The notes beneath the pieces are model-generated. The model was not told the DNA's origin, did not search any database, and worked only from the letters and a program-made list of their open reading frames with translations. Below, one piece after another: positions 1-8,232 of a stretch of 64,000 nucleotides of DNA (the stretch's first letter is position 1; every line of letters begins with the position of its first letter). The position numbers were made by a program, and so were the translations under genes. This DNA is from Lysinibacillus pakistanensis. Its GTDB lineage: Bacteria > Bacillota > Bacilli > Bacillales_A > Planococcaceae. Location of the stretch: NCBI GenBank assembly GCA_001312325.1, contig BBDJ01000015.1, positions 1 to 64,000 of the forward strand. The letters run 5' to 3'.

Positions 1-9
1 TGTGTCCTA

Positions 10-2317
10 TTATTGTAGAAAATACGTTAATTTGTTGATGGCATAAATGTGTAACTCATGCATAGCTCTCGTGCAGGCCGTATAGAAATAGTTACGTTCG
101 TTTTCTCTTGAGTAATTAGCAGAAGATGCATTATAGATAAGAACTGCATCAAATTCGATACCTTTTGCCATATATGCTGGCAGTAATAATATACCCTTTT
201 TAAATTGCTTGGTATTGTGGTTAATCAGTTGAATATCTACTTGAGTGCTTAATTGCTCATAAACAGCAGAGCATTCAGCTGCAGTTTTACAAATAACAGC
301 AATGGTTTCAAATTTGGTAGATAGATCGTTGATGCTTTGGATAATTCGCTCAGTTAATGCCAATTCATTCGGCACAATAGTAATCGATGGTTCTGGACCA
401 TTTCGGTTAAATGCCTCTACTTCACTACCATCGTTTAAAATCTTGGCAGTGAGTTGAATGATTTGCTTTGTCGAACGATAGCTTTTCGTTAAAATCATTT
501 TTTTCTGCCTGTTCCCCATATAATTGAGGGTCAAGCAGTGAAGGATTACTAAAGGTATGCGGATGAATCGTTTGATGTCCATCTCCTAAAATGGTCATAC
601 GTGCCTTTGGAAATAACTGTTGTAAAACCGTTAATTGAAATGGCGAATAATCTTGGGCTTCGTCAATCAATACATGACGGATCAGCGTATTTGTCTGTTG
701 CCCCTCGATTTTGTCCTGTAAATATAAAAATGGTGCTACATCCTCATAGGCAATCAGACGTTTTGCTAAATTAGGGAGTGTTTGCTGGCAAATATCCTCC
801 CAATTGTCTGGCATAAGGTGCTGTAATTCTTTATGAATGGGACTATTCAAATCAAAGAGTTGTCGATACATGCCTAATATATGGACAAACCTTAACTGAT
901 TAACGGAGCTGCGTAATGGTTTAAAGTGTTTTTTTAGCAATTTGTCTTGCTAATTTTTTGCGTTCTTGATCAAAATCATCGAAAGAGTTTTCTGTATAGC
1001 GTCCCTCATATAAAAGCTCCTTGTAAGACTGGGAGTAGTCCTCCTTGTCTAATAGTTCAGCCTCTTGTTCTACCCATTCCTTTCTACGTTCATCCCTTTC
1101 AAATTTCGTTAATTGCTGCAATAACCATTCTTTCACTAATTGTAGGCGATCAGGTATTGACATTGAGAAAGGGAAAGAATAGAAGTATTCCGTAATTGCT
1201 TGGGCTGGAATAATTCGTTCTCCACGAAAAACAATATTTTTAAATAATAAGCCTTTCTTCGATAAATAGCTTACATATTGATCCATTAATTGTTTGTAGT
1301 GAAGACTCGCTTTAAAAGAAATAGCGCTTAATTTTGTTCGATAATGAGCGTCATTCTTTTCTGTTAAAAGATCTTCAAGCTGCTCATAAGGATATTCTAA
1401 TTGGAACTGTCGACCTAAACGTTTCTCAGCATACTCAATGAACGTCAATTGCTGCATATTGTCCTCACCTAAATCAGGTAAGACCGTATGGACATATTGA
1501 TTAAAAAGTTGATTAGGTGTAATCAGTAAAATTTGATCTGCAGTCATTTCATTGCGATAACGATACAATAGATAGGCTACTCGTTGTAAAGCAACAGCAG
1601 TTTTACCACTACCCGCAACACCCTCTACGATGAGATAGCGTGAGTGAACATGTCGAATAATCTTATTTTGTTCAGCTTGAATCGTTGCAACGATACTACG
1701 AATATGTTCGTTTGCATTTTGCGCAAGAATATCAAGTAATAAGTCATCACCAATGGTAAGACCAGTATTAAACATGGATTGTAGCTGCCCATTTTTAATT
1801 ATAAATTGGCGTTTTAGTAACATTTCACCATGAATTTCTTCACCTAATGTTTCGTAGGTTGCATCGCCAGGTGTGTAATCATAGTACATACTCGATATAG
1901 GTGCACGCCAATCATAAATAACTATATTGTCATCCTGTTCGTCCAATAATGTGGCTACACCTATATAAATTTTTAAAGGATCTTGATGCCCATTTTGTAA
2001 AAAGTCAATACGAGCAAAATAGGGTGATTGTTGTAAACGTTCGTATACCTTTACGTTACGAAATGCACGTTGCTGTGCAAGCTCTGAGTCAGATAGAAGC
2101 TCTACCTGTTGCTTAATCGCAAAAAAAGGTTTCGTCAACATCTTCAGCAGTATCTAAATTAACCCTGACATCGTTCCAAAAGGATTTCTTCAGGGCGACA
2201 GCATTTTCTTTGAAACCTTTTTCTTTACGTAGTAATTCGCTTTTTTTTGTAATCAATGAGATTTAAACTATGCTCAAGGTAATGCTTTTCTTCTAGCCAT
2301 TCATTTTGATTTTCCAA
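10..2317 (-). CDS. helD: HelD-type superfamily 1 helicase (RNA polymerase recycling factor), frame broken
   Basis: The protein resembles Bacillus HelD, an ATP-driven motor that strips RNA polymerase from stalled complexes. The Walker A motif GVAGSGKTA is near residue 230, the DEAQD Walker B motif lies in the second half, and the C-terminal UvrD-like part carries SYRST. The N-terminal coiled-coil part (KQQVELLSD) is typical of HelD. The total is about 770 codons, the usual length. I chose a TTG start at 2317 behind GAGAGG because the protein family needs the residues before 2141. The frame breaks in T8 at 2241-2248, A7 at 2121-2127, T7 at 929-935 and T7 at 498-504, and all four heal by removing bases from the run. 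The product is probably intact in the cell. The family call is firm; the exact start is not. Confidence 0.85.
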
Positions 2318-2569
2318 CGTTTACTCACATTCCTCTCCATATTTTTCTCTTCCTGCGGCAGTAATCCTCACCTATAAAGATGGTGAAAATGAAGGTAATT
2401 GTGATTCTCTATAAATGGTTGTCCAAACACCTTTATCCCAAGGGGAATAGTAGGGTGATTGAATCAGGAAATTTATCATACATCTACTTCGCAAAGAAGT
2501 ATAGTCTAGTAATTTTTGTAAATTTATGTTACAATAATTGTGTAAGGTAATAAAATATTAATACACATA

Positions 2570-2603
2570 GACTGCTCTACAAAAAGGTGGAGCAGTCTTT
2601 TTT
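2570..2603 (+). terminator. intrinsic terminator hairpin
   Basis: An 11-base stem (GACTGCTCTAC with GTGGAGCAGTC, loop AAAAAG) is followed by T6 and then an AT-rich tail. It points right, but no gene is read rightward into it. It may end a short leader or small RNA, or it may insulate the next operon. Confidence 0.7.
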
Positions 2604-2724
2604 ATATGTACTATCCTGACACAATATGACTGATTACAATAAATTATTGTTAAAATTAATAGTATCCATACCTAAAGAATTTGACACGATACACGATATA
2701 GAATCTTGAAGGGAGGTGAAAAGG

Positions 2725-3682
2725 ATGAAGGTAATCTTTACAGTGGGGTTGCCTGGGAGTGGAAAAAGTACATTTGTGAAACAGCTAGCAATAAGCGAAA
2801 ATGCAGTCATTCTTTCGAGTGATGCAATACGTCAGGAATTGTTTGGCGATGCAACGAAGCAAAAATCACGTGTAGTCTTTCGTACATTATATGAGCGTTT
2901 AAATAATTTAGTGGCAAAAGGTTTTTCTGTCATAGTTGATGCCACAAATATTGAAAGGGACCGCAGGGTGTTTGCACTTCGTAAATTACCAAGCAATATT
3001 AAGAAGGAATGCTATTACTTTGATACACCTTATTCAATTTGTGTAGCTAGAAACCAACAACGGAAGCGGCATGTACCATTATTGGTGATGGAAAAAATGA
3101 GAAAGCATTTAGAATTCCCAACAGTAGGAGAAGGATTTGATGTAGTGCATATTGTACATGATTCAAGTCCCTATGAAATTTCTCAACAGCAATTTATTGC
3201 ACTCATTCAGAGCCAGCCCACTTATGAAGAACTTTTTCAAACACTTCGATCAATCCCACTTTTTAAAGAAATTTATCAATTCGATCAAGAAAACCCATTC
3301 CATCAATTTTTATTATGTCAGCATACGTATTTCGTATTTGCCTATATCAATGAATACTATATGGAAAGCGACAAATTGGCATTACAAATAGCTGCATTGT
3401 TTCATGATGTCGGTAAGCCATTTTGTAAAAAAATATAAACCATTACAACAACGATATGGCTATTTTGGACATGAAAATGTATCTGCTCAACTGGTTTGTC
3501 ATTTTTTATTAGAGTTGGGCTTTGAGGAGAACTTTGTTTTAAAGGTCGTTTATTTAGTGCAGTTCCATATGTTAATACAGTATGGGGGCGATAGAGGTGG
3601 CAGTGAAATTTATCATCTATTAGATGGTGATTTATTAACGAGGCTTTACTTTTTCCGTGAGGCAGATCAATTTGCTAAATAA
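2725..3682 (+). CDS. polynucleotide kinase fused to an HD-domain phosphoesterase (RNA end healing)
   Basis: The N-terminal half is a P-loop kinase: GLPGSGKST at residues 8-16, SSDAIR, and the DATN motif typical of T4 Pnkp-like 5'-OH polynucleotide kinases. The C-terminal third is an HD metal-dependent phosphohydrolase: an upstream His, FHDVGK, then GHEN and a late Asp. Kinase plus HD recalls HD-Pnk enzymes, which add a 5' phosphate and remove a 2',3' cyclic phosphate, but here the kinase comes first. The start is ATG 2725 behind GGGAGGTG. The frame breaks in A7 at 3427-3433; with one A removed, the HD domain reads through to 3682. An RNA ligase gene follows after 24 bases, so an RNA-repair operon is likely. 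Substrate specificity cannot be read from the sequence. Confidence 0.8.
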
Positions 3683-3706
3683 ATAATAGGGAAAGGAAGT
3701 GATGAT

Positions 3707-4342
3707 ATGTCGAAATTAAAAAAATACCCAAGAAGCTTTCATCTACCTTGGAGCAGGGGCTATACCCATGATGATAAAGTTGCTAAAAACGTAAATCACT
3801 TTTTAGGAAAAGAAGTGGTTGTCACTGAAAAATTAGATGGGGAAGGCACAACCCTATACAGAGACTATATGCATGCTAGAAGTATCAATTCAGCCAACCA
3901 TCCCTCTAGACATTGGGTAAAAACATTTCACGCGAGTTTTGCGTATAGGATTCCAAATGATTGGCGATTATGTGGAGAAAATGTTTACGCCAAGCATTCC
4001 ATTTATTATCAAGCGTTAACAAGCTACTTTTATTTGTTTAGTATTTGGAATGAAGATAATATTTGTTTGAGCTGGGATGAGACGATTGCCTTTGCCGCTG
4101 AGTTAGGTATTGAAACGGTACCTGTTTTATATCGAGGGATTTTCGATGAAGAAATAATAAAACGTACATTTACGGGTATATCACTGTTTGATGGTGAACA
4201 AGAAGGGTATGTCATTAGAAATGCTGGTTCATTCCATTACGATGATTTCCAATCCAATTTAGGGAAATTTGTCAGAATGGATCATGTTCAAACAAGCGAG
4301 CATTGGTTACAAGAAGAAGTCATTCCTAATCGTTTAAAATAA
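3707..4342 (+). CDS. ATP-dependent RNA ligase family protein
   Basis: The 211-residue protein has the nucleotidyltransferase motif EKLDGEG near residues 41-47, where Lys42 would be adenylylated. Later come CGENVY (motif III-like), EGYVIR (motif IV) and GKFVR (motif V). These are the signatures of T4 Rnl-like RNA ligases, which seal 5'-phosphate to 3'-OH RNA ends. There is no OB or other large C-terminal domain. The start ATG has AGGAAGTGA upstream, and the gap to the kinase-HD gene is 24 bases, so the two are probably co-transcribed and act as healing plus sealing. A tRNA-like sequence lies about 100 bases downstream. The family call is firm. The in-cell substrate (tRNA, other RNA, or phage-damaged RNA) is inference. 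Confidence 0.85.
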   Translation: MSKLKKYPRSFHLPWSRGYTHDDKVAKNVNHFLGKEVVVTEKLDGEGTTLYRDYMHARSINSANHPSRHWVKTFHASFAYRIPNDWRLCGENVYAKHSIYYQALTSYFYLFSIWNEDNICLSWDETIAFAAELGIETVPVLYRGIFDEEIIKRTFTGISLFDGEQEGYVIRNAGSFHYDDFQSNLGKFVRMDHVQTSEHWLQEEVIPNRLK

Positions 4343-4345
4343 ACC

Positions 4346-4411
4346 TGATGTAGGAGAAAATGTGATTTCAAAATAGTAAAAAGGGACTGAGAAAAATGTA
4401 ATACTACATCA
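4346..4411 (+). other. 8-bp inverted repeat pair just behind the RNA ligase gene
   Basis: TGATGTAG at 4346-4353 is exactly complementary to CTACATCA at 4404-4411. The intervening 50 bases would form a large loop. The pair begins four bases after the ligase stop codon and is followed by an AATC tandem stretch (about 4409-4422) that leads into the tRNA-like fold. It could be the 5' domain of a structured 3'-UTR RNA. Chance pairing is possible in AT-rich DNA. Confidence 0.4.
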
Positions 4412-4438
4412 ATCAATCAATCAAAAATTATATATTAT

Positions 4439-4506
4439 GAGGAAGAATGCAAGGGCTGCATATCCCTATAGAAAAGGGGTTACGGGTTCGATTCCTGTTA
4501 TCCTCA
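4439..4506 (+). ncRNA. tRNA-like RNA behind the RNA-repair genes
   Basis: The stretch folds as a reduced cloverleaf. The acceptor stem is GAGGA (4439-4443) with TCCTC (4501-4505), weaker at its base. A D-arm-like hairpin is ATGCA/TGCAT with loop AGGGC (4447-4461). A 5-bp anticodon-like stem (4463-4467 with 4475-4479) carries a 7-base loop, ATAGAAA, with T at the position of U33 and AGA at the anticodon. A perfect-length T-arm is ACGGG-TTCGATT-CCTGT (4482-4498) with the canonical T-loop. It is not a standard tRNA: there are only two variable-loop bases, A instead of U at position 8, a small D-loop, an A-A mismatch in the acceptor, and no encoded CCA. It lies 96 bases behind the RNA ligase and before a strong terminator, so it may be processed from the operon transcript. 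A decayed tRNA gene is the main alternative. Confidence 0.6.
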
Positions 4507-4556
4507 CTTAATAAAATGTTAACGTGTTATTAAAAGGTCTCCTTATAAACTTGGAG

Positions 4557-4610
4557 GGTACTGATAAAGTCGATTTGCCACAAAAAAATGTGATGCAAAT
4601 CGACTTTTTT
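4557..4610 (+). repeat. hairpin repeat copy 1, also a strong terminator
   Basis: A 13-base stem (AAAGTCGATTTGC with GCAAATCGACTTT), extended by CACA/TGTG, surrounds an A-rich loop and is followed by T7. It closes the RNA-repair locus. Almost the same sequence, including the upstream ACTGA, is present in the same direction at 7553-7606 behind the M20 gene, so it is a dispersed repeat as well as a terminator. Confidence 0.8.
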
Positions 4611-4712
4611 TAAATTTTTATTGCCCTATAACCCTTGAAGGGGGTTTTTCTATGGGAGAAGCCAACTTAGTAGAAGAATAATAATTTTATTGTACAGAAT
4701 TATCTAAAAATA

Positions 4713-4743
4713 TTGACATTTTAATTTTTGTTTTTTTATCCTT
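4713..4743 (+). promoter_or_regulatory. possible sigma-A promoter for the carrier/amidohydrolase pair
   Basis: TTGACA at 4713-4718 and TATCCT at 4738-4743 are 19 bases apart; one T of the T7 run between them may be spurious. A short inverted repeat (TTTTCC/GGAAAA) follows at about 4768-4790 and could be an operator. About 160 bases remain to the start codon. The evidence is moderate only. Confidence 0.4.
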
Positions 4744-4905
4744 GTTTATAAAGTTTCCATTAAACAGAATACTTTTCCGTTTGGTGGAAAAACAGGTGGG
4801 TGATAGCTACAATAAATAGTTTGAATTAGGGTATATATTGTAAATGTCTCAAACGCAATTGGAGAGCTTTCTATACTACATTTTTTTTCGTTAGGGGTGA
4901 AGTGC

Positions 4906-6320
4906 ATGGCGAACCAGCACCAAGAAAAAGAGGTAGAAGTGTCACGAATAAAGGGGATTAATGCGTTTGTTTTAATGTTTATCATCATTATCACGATGAC
5001 AATACTAACATACGTTTTGCCAGCAGGTCAGTATGATCGGATAGAGAGTAACGGGAGAATGGTTGTAGATCCGGAATCATTTCACTATATCGATTCAAAT
5101 CCTGTTGGTTTTCTTGAAATGTTTAATAGTGTTCATTTAGGAATGCTTGAAGGTGCATCTATTATTTTATTTGTTTTTTTTATTCGGTGGAGCGCTAGGG
5201 ATAATGCAAAAAACAGGAGCCATTGATTCATTTATTAAAGTAATGGCTTGTAAATTTGGGAAGCAGGAGTATGTATTAATACCAATTCTTGTTTTAATTT
5301 TTGCTAGTTTAGGAACTTTAATAGGTTCGGCTGAAGATACACTTGTTTATATTGCGATCGTTATTCCATTAACAATGGCATTAGGAATGGATGCTATTAC
5401 AGGGTTTGCGATAGTGATACTAGGAACTTTAGCTACTGGCTTTACATCAGGAATTACGAATCCGTTTAATATTGGCGTTGCTCAAACGATAGCTGAATTG
5501 CCAATGTATTCGGGAATGTCCTATCGGATTATCGTTTTTTTTGTTTTTTTATATTTTGACAGTTCTTTATATATATAGGCATGCAAAGAAAGTAAAAAAT
5601 GATCCGTCTAAAGGGATTTATGGGAAATTTAAACGAGAAGATAGTATTAAAATAGATTTAGACTTTAAGATGAGTACTAGTCATTTACTAGCGTTACTCG
5701 TTCTATTAGGAAACTTTATTGCTTTAATTGTTGGGGTTATAAAATTTCAATGGTACATTAGTGAAATTGGCGGGATTTTTCTATTAAGCAGTATTATTAT
5801 GTCTGTGATTTGTAGGATTAGTCCAAATAAAATGGCTGAAGGATTTATTTCTGGTGCACGGGATATGGTTGAGGGAGCTTTAATCATAGGCTTTGCTCAA
5901 ACGATTTTAGTCATTACAACTGCAGGAGGACTAATTGATACAATTCTTTATTTTGTAGCGAATGCAGTAAGTGTATTACCTGCTTCTATTAACGCAGTTG
6001 GGATGTTTTTGCTTCAACTTTGTTTGAACTTCTTAGTACCATCTGGAAGCGGACAAGCAGCTTTAACGATGCCTATTATGACGCCCTTAGCAGATTTAAT
6101 TGGTGTGACAAGGCAAACAGCCGTATTGGCTTTCCAGTTTGGTGATGGTATCTCCAATATGATTATTCCAACAAGTGGTATTTTATTAGCAGGATTGGCT
6201 ATTTCAGGTATCCCATTCTCCCAATGGGTTAAATGGGTTTTCCCATATTTTCTTATTCAGACAGGTTTGGCGATTGTTTTATTAGTTATTGCACATGTCA
6301 TGAACTATGGACCGTTTTAA
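4906..6320 (+). CDS. YfcC/DcuC-superfamily integral membrane carrier
   Basis: The protein has about 470 residues. It starts with a charged N-terminus, then a membrane helix ending in the VLPAGQYDR element that is characteristic of YfcC-type basic amino-acid or C4-dicarboxylate carriers. Many hydrophobic segments follow, with conserved GSAEDTL and NFLVPSGSGQAALTMPIM re-entrant-type motifs. The frame breaks in T8 at 5174-5181 and in the neighbouring T runs at 5535-5550; both heal by removing one T. The start ATG has AGGGGTGAAG upstream. An M20 amidohydrolase follows after 39 bases, so the pair probably imports an amino-acid or N-acyl/peptide-like compound and hydrolyses it. The substrate is not identifiable from the sequence. 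Confidence 0.8.
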
Positions 6321-6359
6321 CAAATTGAATAAAAATTGATAGAGAGAAGGGAATATACT

Positions 6360-7529
6360 ATGGTTGGAACAGACGTTTTGAAGCAACAGGTTATTAAATG
6401 GCGACAGCATTTACATATGTATCCGGAATTATCATATCAAGAACATAAAACGGCACAATTTATTTATAATCAGTTAAAAACATTCCCACATTTAGACGTT
6501 AAACGCCTTACAGAAACTAGTGTATGTGCATTTTTAAGAGGAACTAAAACGGAAGGTAATGGTCATACAATTTTATTACGAGCAGATATTGATGCATTAC
6601 CGATTGAGGAAGAGACTGATCTCTCATTTAAATCACAAAATTCCGGGGTGATGCATGCATGTGGTCATGATGCACATCCGGCAATGTTACTGGGGGCGGC
6701 TAAAGTATTAGCTGAACGTGGGACAGATTTTAATGGAGAAATTCGATTTGTCTTCCAGCACGCTGAGGAGGTTACTCCAGGTGGTGCCGCACAGCTTGTA
6801 TCTTTAGGTATTGCAGATAATGTAGACTTTGCTTTTGCACTACATGTAAGTCCTGATTATGAAGTGGGGCAATTTGCAATGAAAGATGGTAAGTTTACTG
6901 CAGCAGCAGATGATTTTGAAATTAAGATATATGGACGTGGTGGTCACGCCTCTACACCTGAGGTTTCAATTGATCCTTTATTAATTGGTTCAGAAATTGT
7001 TATGGCATTGCAAACAATTGTATCCAGAAAAGTACCGAGCATTCATGCCCCTGTTTTAACGGTTGCTAAATTTCACTGTGGTACAGCATTAAATATCATT
7101 GCTGACACAGCTGAGCTTGGTGGAACGATTCGCTCTCTAGATGCTAAAGTTCGGGTGGAAGCACGTGAACATTTAGAGAAAATCGTTCATAGTATTGCTT
7201 CCATGCATGGAGCAACAGTAGAAATTAAATGGGAGCTGGGTTGTCCCTCGGTGACGAACGATAAAGAGCTAACAGCATTATCTCGCAGAGTAGCTAGTGA
7301 TATTGTCGGAGAGACAGGGGTTAAAGAATTGCCCGCACCAATGTTTGGAACAGAGGATTTCGCAGATTTTTCAGAGGTTGTCCCTTCTTCTATGCAATTT
7401 ATAGGCGTACATAACGTAGATTTTGGAGAAGCTTTCCCACTACATCATCCGCGCTTTAGAATTGATGAAGACGCACTTATTTATGGTGTCCGCTATTTTG
7501 AAAATATAGCACGTACGCTTTGTCCTTAA
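6360..7529 (+). CDS. M20D-family metal-dependent amidohydrolase (amidase/carboxypeptidase)
   Basis: The protein has 389 residues with the M20D zinc-ligand pattern: HMHACGHDAH near residue 100, then HAEEVTPGG with the catalytic Glu pair, HVSP, and GTEDF near the C-terminus. The middle is the dimerisation domain (GGHAS). Family members remove acyl or amino-acyl groups from amino acids or hippurate-like compounds. ATG 6360 is preferred over the upstream TTG because AGAGAGAAGGGAA sits right before it. It is co-directional with the carrier and ends at the second copy of the hairpin repeat. No frame break is seen. Confidence 0.88.
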   Translation: MVGTDVLKQQVIKWRQHLHMYPELSYQEHKTAQFIYNQLKTFPHLDVKRLTETSVCAFLRGTKTEGNGHTILLRADIDALPIEEETDLSFKSQNSGVMHACGHDAHPAMLLGAAKVLAERGTDFNGEIRFVFQHAEEVTPGGAAQLVSLGIADNVDFAFALHVSPDYEVGQFAMKDGKFTAAADDFEIKIYGRGGHASTPEVSIDPLLIGSEIVMALQTIVSRKVPSIHAPVLTVAKFHCGTALNIIADTAELGGTIRSLDAKVRVEAREHLEKIVHSIASMHGATVEIKWELGCPSVTNDKELTALSRRVASDIVGETGVKELPAPMFGTEDFADFSEVVPSSMQFIGVHNVDFGEAFPLHHPRFRIDEDALIYGVRYFENIARTLCP

Positions 7530-7552
7530 AAAAATGAACTCCCAAACGAGGG

Positions 7553-7606
7553 GGGCACTGAAAAAGTCGATTTGCCACAAAAAAATGTGGTGCAAATCGA
7601 CTTTTT
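7553..7606 (+). repeat. hairpin repeat copy 2 (terminator-like)
   Basis: This is a near-identical, same-direction copy of the 4557-4610 element: AAAAAGTCGATTTGC pairs with GCAAATCGACTTTTT around CACA-A7-TGTG, preceded by GGGGGCACTGA. It terminates the M20 gene. Together with copy 1 it brackets the carrier/amidohydrolase module. Confidence 0.8.
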
Positions 7607-7631
7607 CAAGTTTTTAGTCTAACAAAAGTTT

Positions 7632-8196
7632 ATGTGGCTTTGGCTAATTATTTTCCTCCTGTAGGAATATTTCTAGTGTGGAAGCGGGGAAGGCTTACCA
7701 AAATGAAACGAACTATAGCTACCGTAATAGCTACTACCTATTTTGTCTTCCCAATAATTATTGTTATGGCAACAACGTTACCCCTTTATAATAACCATGA
7801 AGAATTTATAGAGGCATTCAATAAAGAAGTAAAAAAACTAGATTTGTCTAAATCACTAGAAAATATAAAAAAAGGAAGGAGAAACGATTACATCGAAGTT
7901 GGATAAGGATATTACTTTAATTGAAAATATTGATGAAAAAGGTGCAGTACATAACTGGTAATGGTGGGGCAAGGAGAAGGAATGGATATTATACTTTCTA
8001 TGGGATTGTTAATTGGTATGACAAATCCAACTTAAATCAAAGCCAAGTTGGGGCTGCTTTAAAAGAATTACGTTTATTTGACGAAAGTTATCAATATCAA
8101 AAAAATGAAACAACAGTAGAGAAAAATACGATTCGTTATAATTTAAAGTATGATCAATCTGTTGGTGTCATCTTTAGTATTTCAAAAGTAAATTAA
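7632..8196 (+). pseudogene. broken small membrane/secreted protein gene, unrecognised
   Basis: Pieces in three frames read as one protein. An N-terminal membrane segment begins MWLWLII and shifts near 7650-7654 into a frame with FPPVGIFLVWKRG. A second membrane segment is ATTYFVFPIII. A charged part shifts in A7 at 7867-7873 to KEGETITSKLDKD. After another break near 7955 it reads into a C-terminal part (NLNQSQVGAAL ... IFSISKVN). No ribosome site is seen upstream. The first two breaks fit the homopolymer error pattern. The third is not in a run, so real decay is possible. I do not recognise the family. Confidence 0.45.
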
Positions 8197-8225
8197 AAAA
8201 GTGCGAGCAACCACTCGCACTTTTT
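8195..8225. terminator. bidirectional intrinsic terminator
   Basis: GTGCGAG (8201-8207) pairs with CTCGCAC (8214-8220) and is flanked by A6 on the left and T5 on the right. It can therefore stop transcription from both the small gene and the CofE-like gene on the minus strand. Confidence 0.8.
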
Positions 8226-8232
8226 AATAATA

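Noticed and set aside
947..1195. A plus-strand reading frame inside the helD region
   Set aside because: It lies entirely antisense to helD, has no ribosome site and its protein text has no family features.
10..2317. Calling helD and the many other split genes pseudogenes or two-gene overlaps
   Set aside because: The breaks sit in A/T runs or short runs and also hit rpoB, rpoC, rpsL and rplA. Joint decay of essential genes is not credible.
2680..2700. TTGACACGATACACGATAT as a sigma-54 type promoter before the RNA-repair genes (by analogy with rtc operons)
   Set aside because: It lacks the GG and GC doublets at the -24/-12 spacing, and no sigma-54 activator gene is adjacent.
4439..4510. Annotating the cloverleaf as an ordinary tRNA-Ser(AGA) gene
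   Set aside because: Serine tRNAs need a long variable arm and here only two bases are present. The D-arm, position 8 and acceptor base also deviate, and no CCA is encoded.
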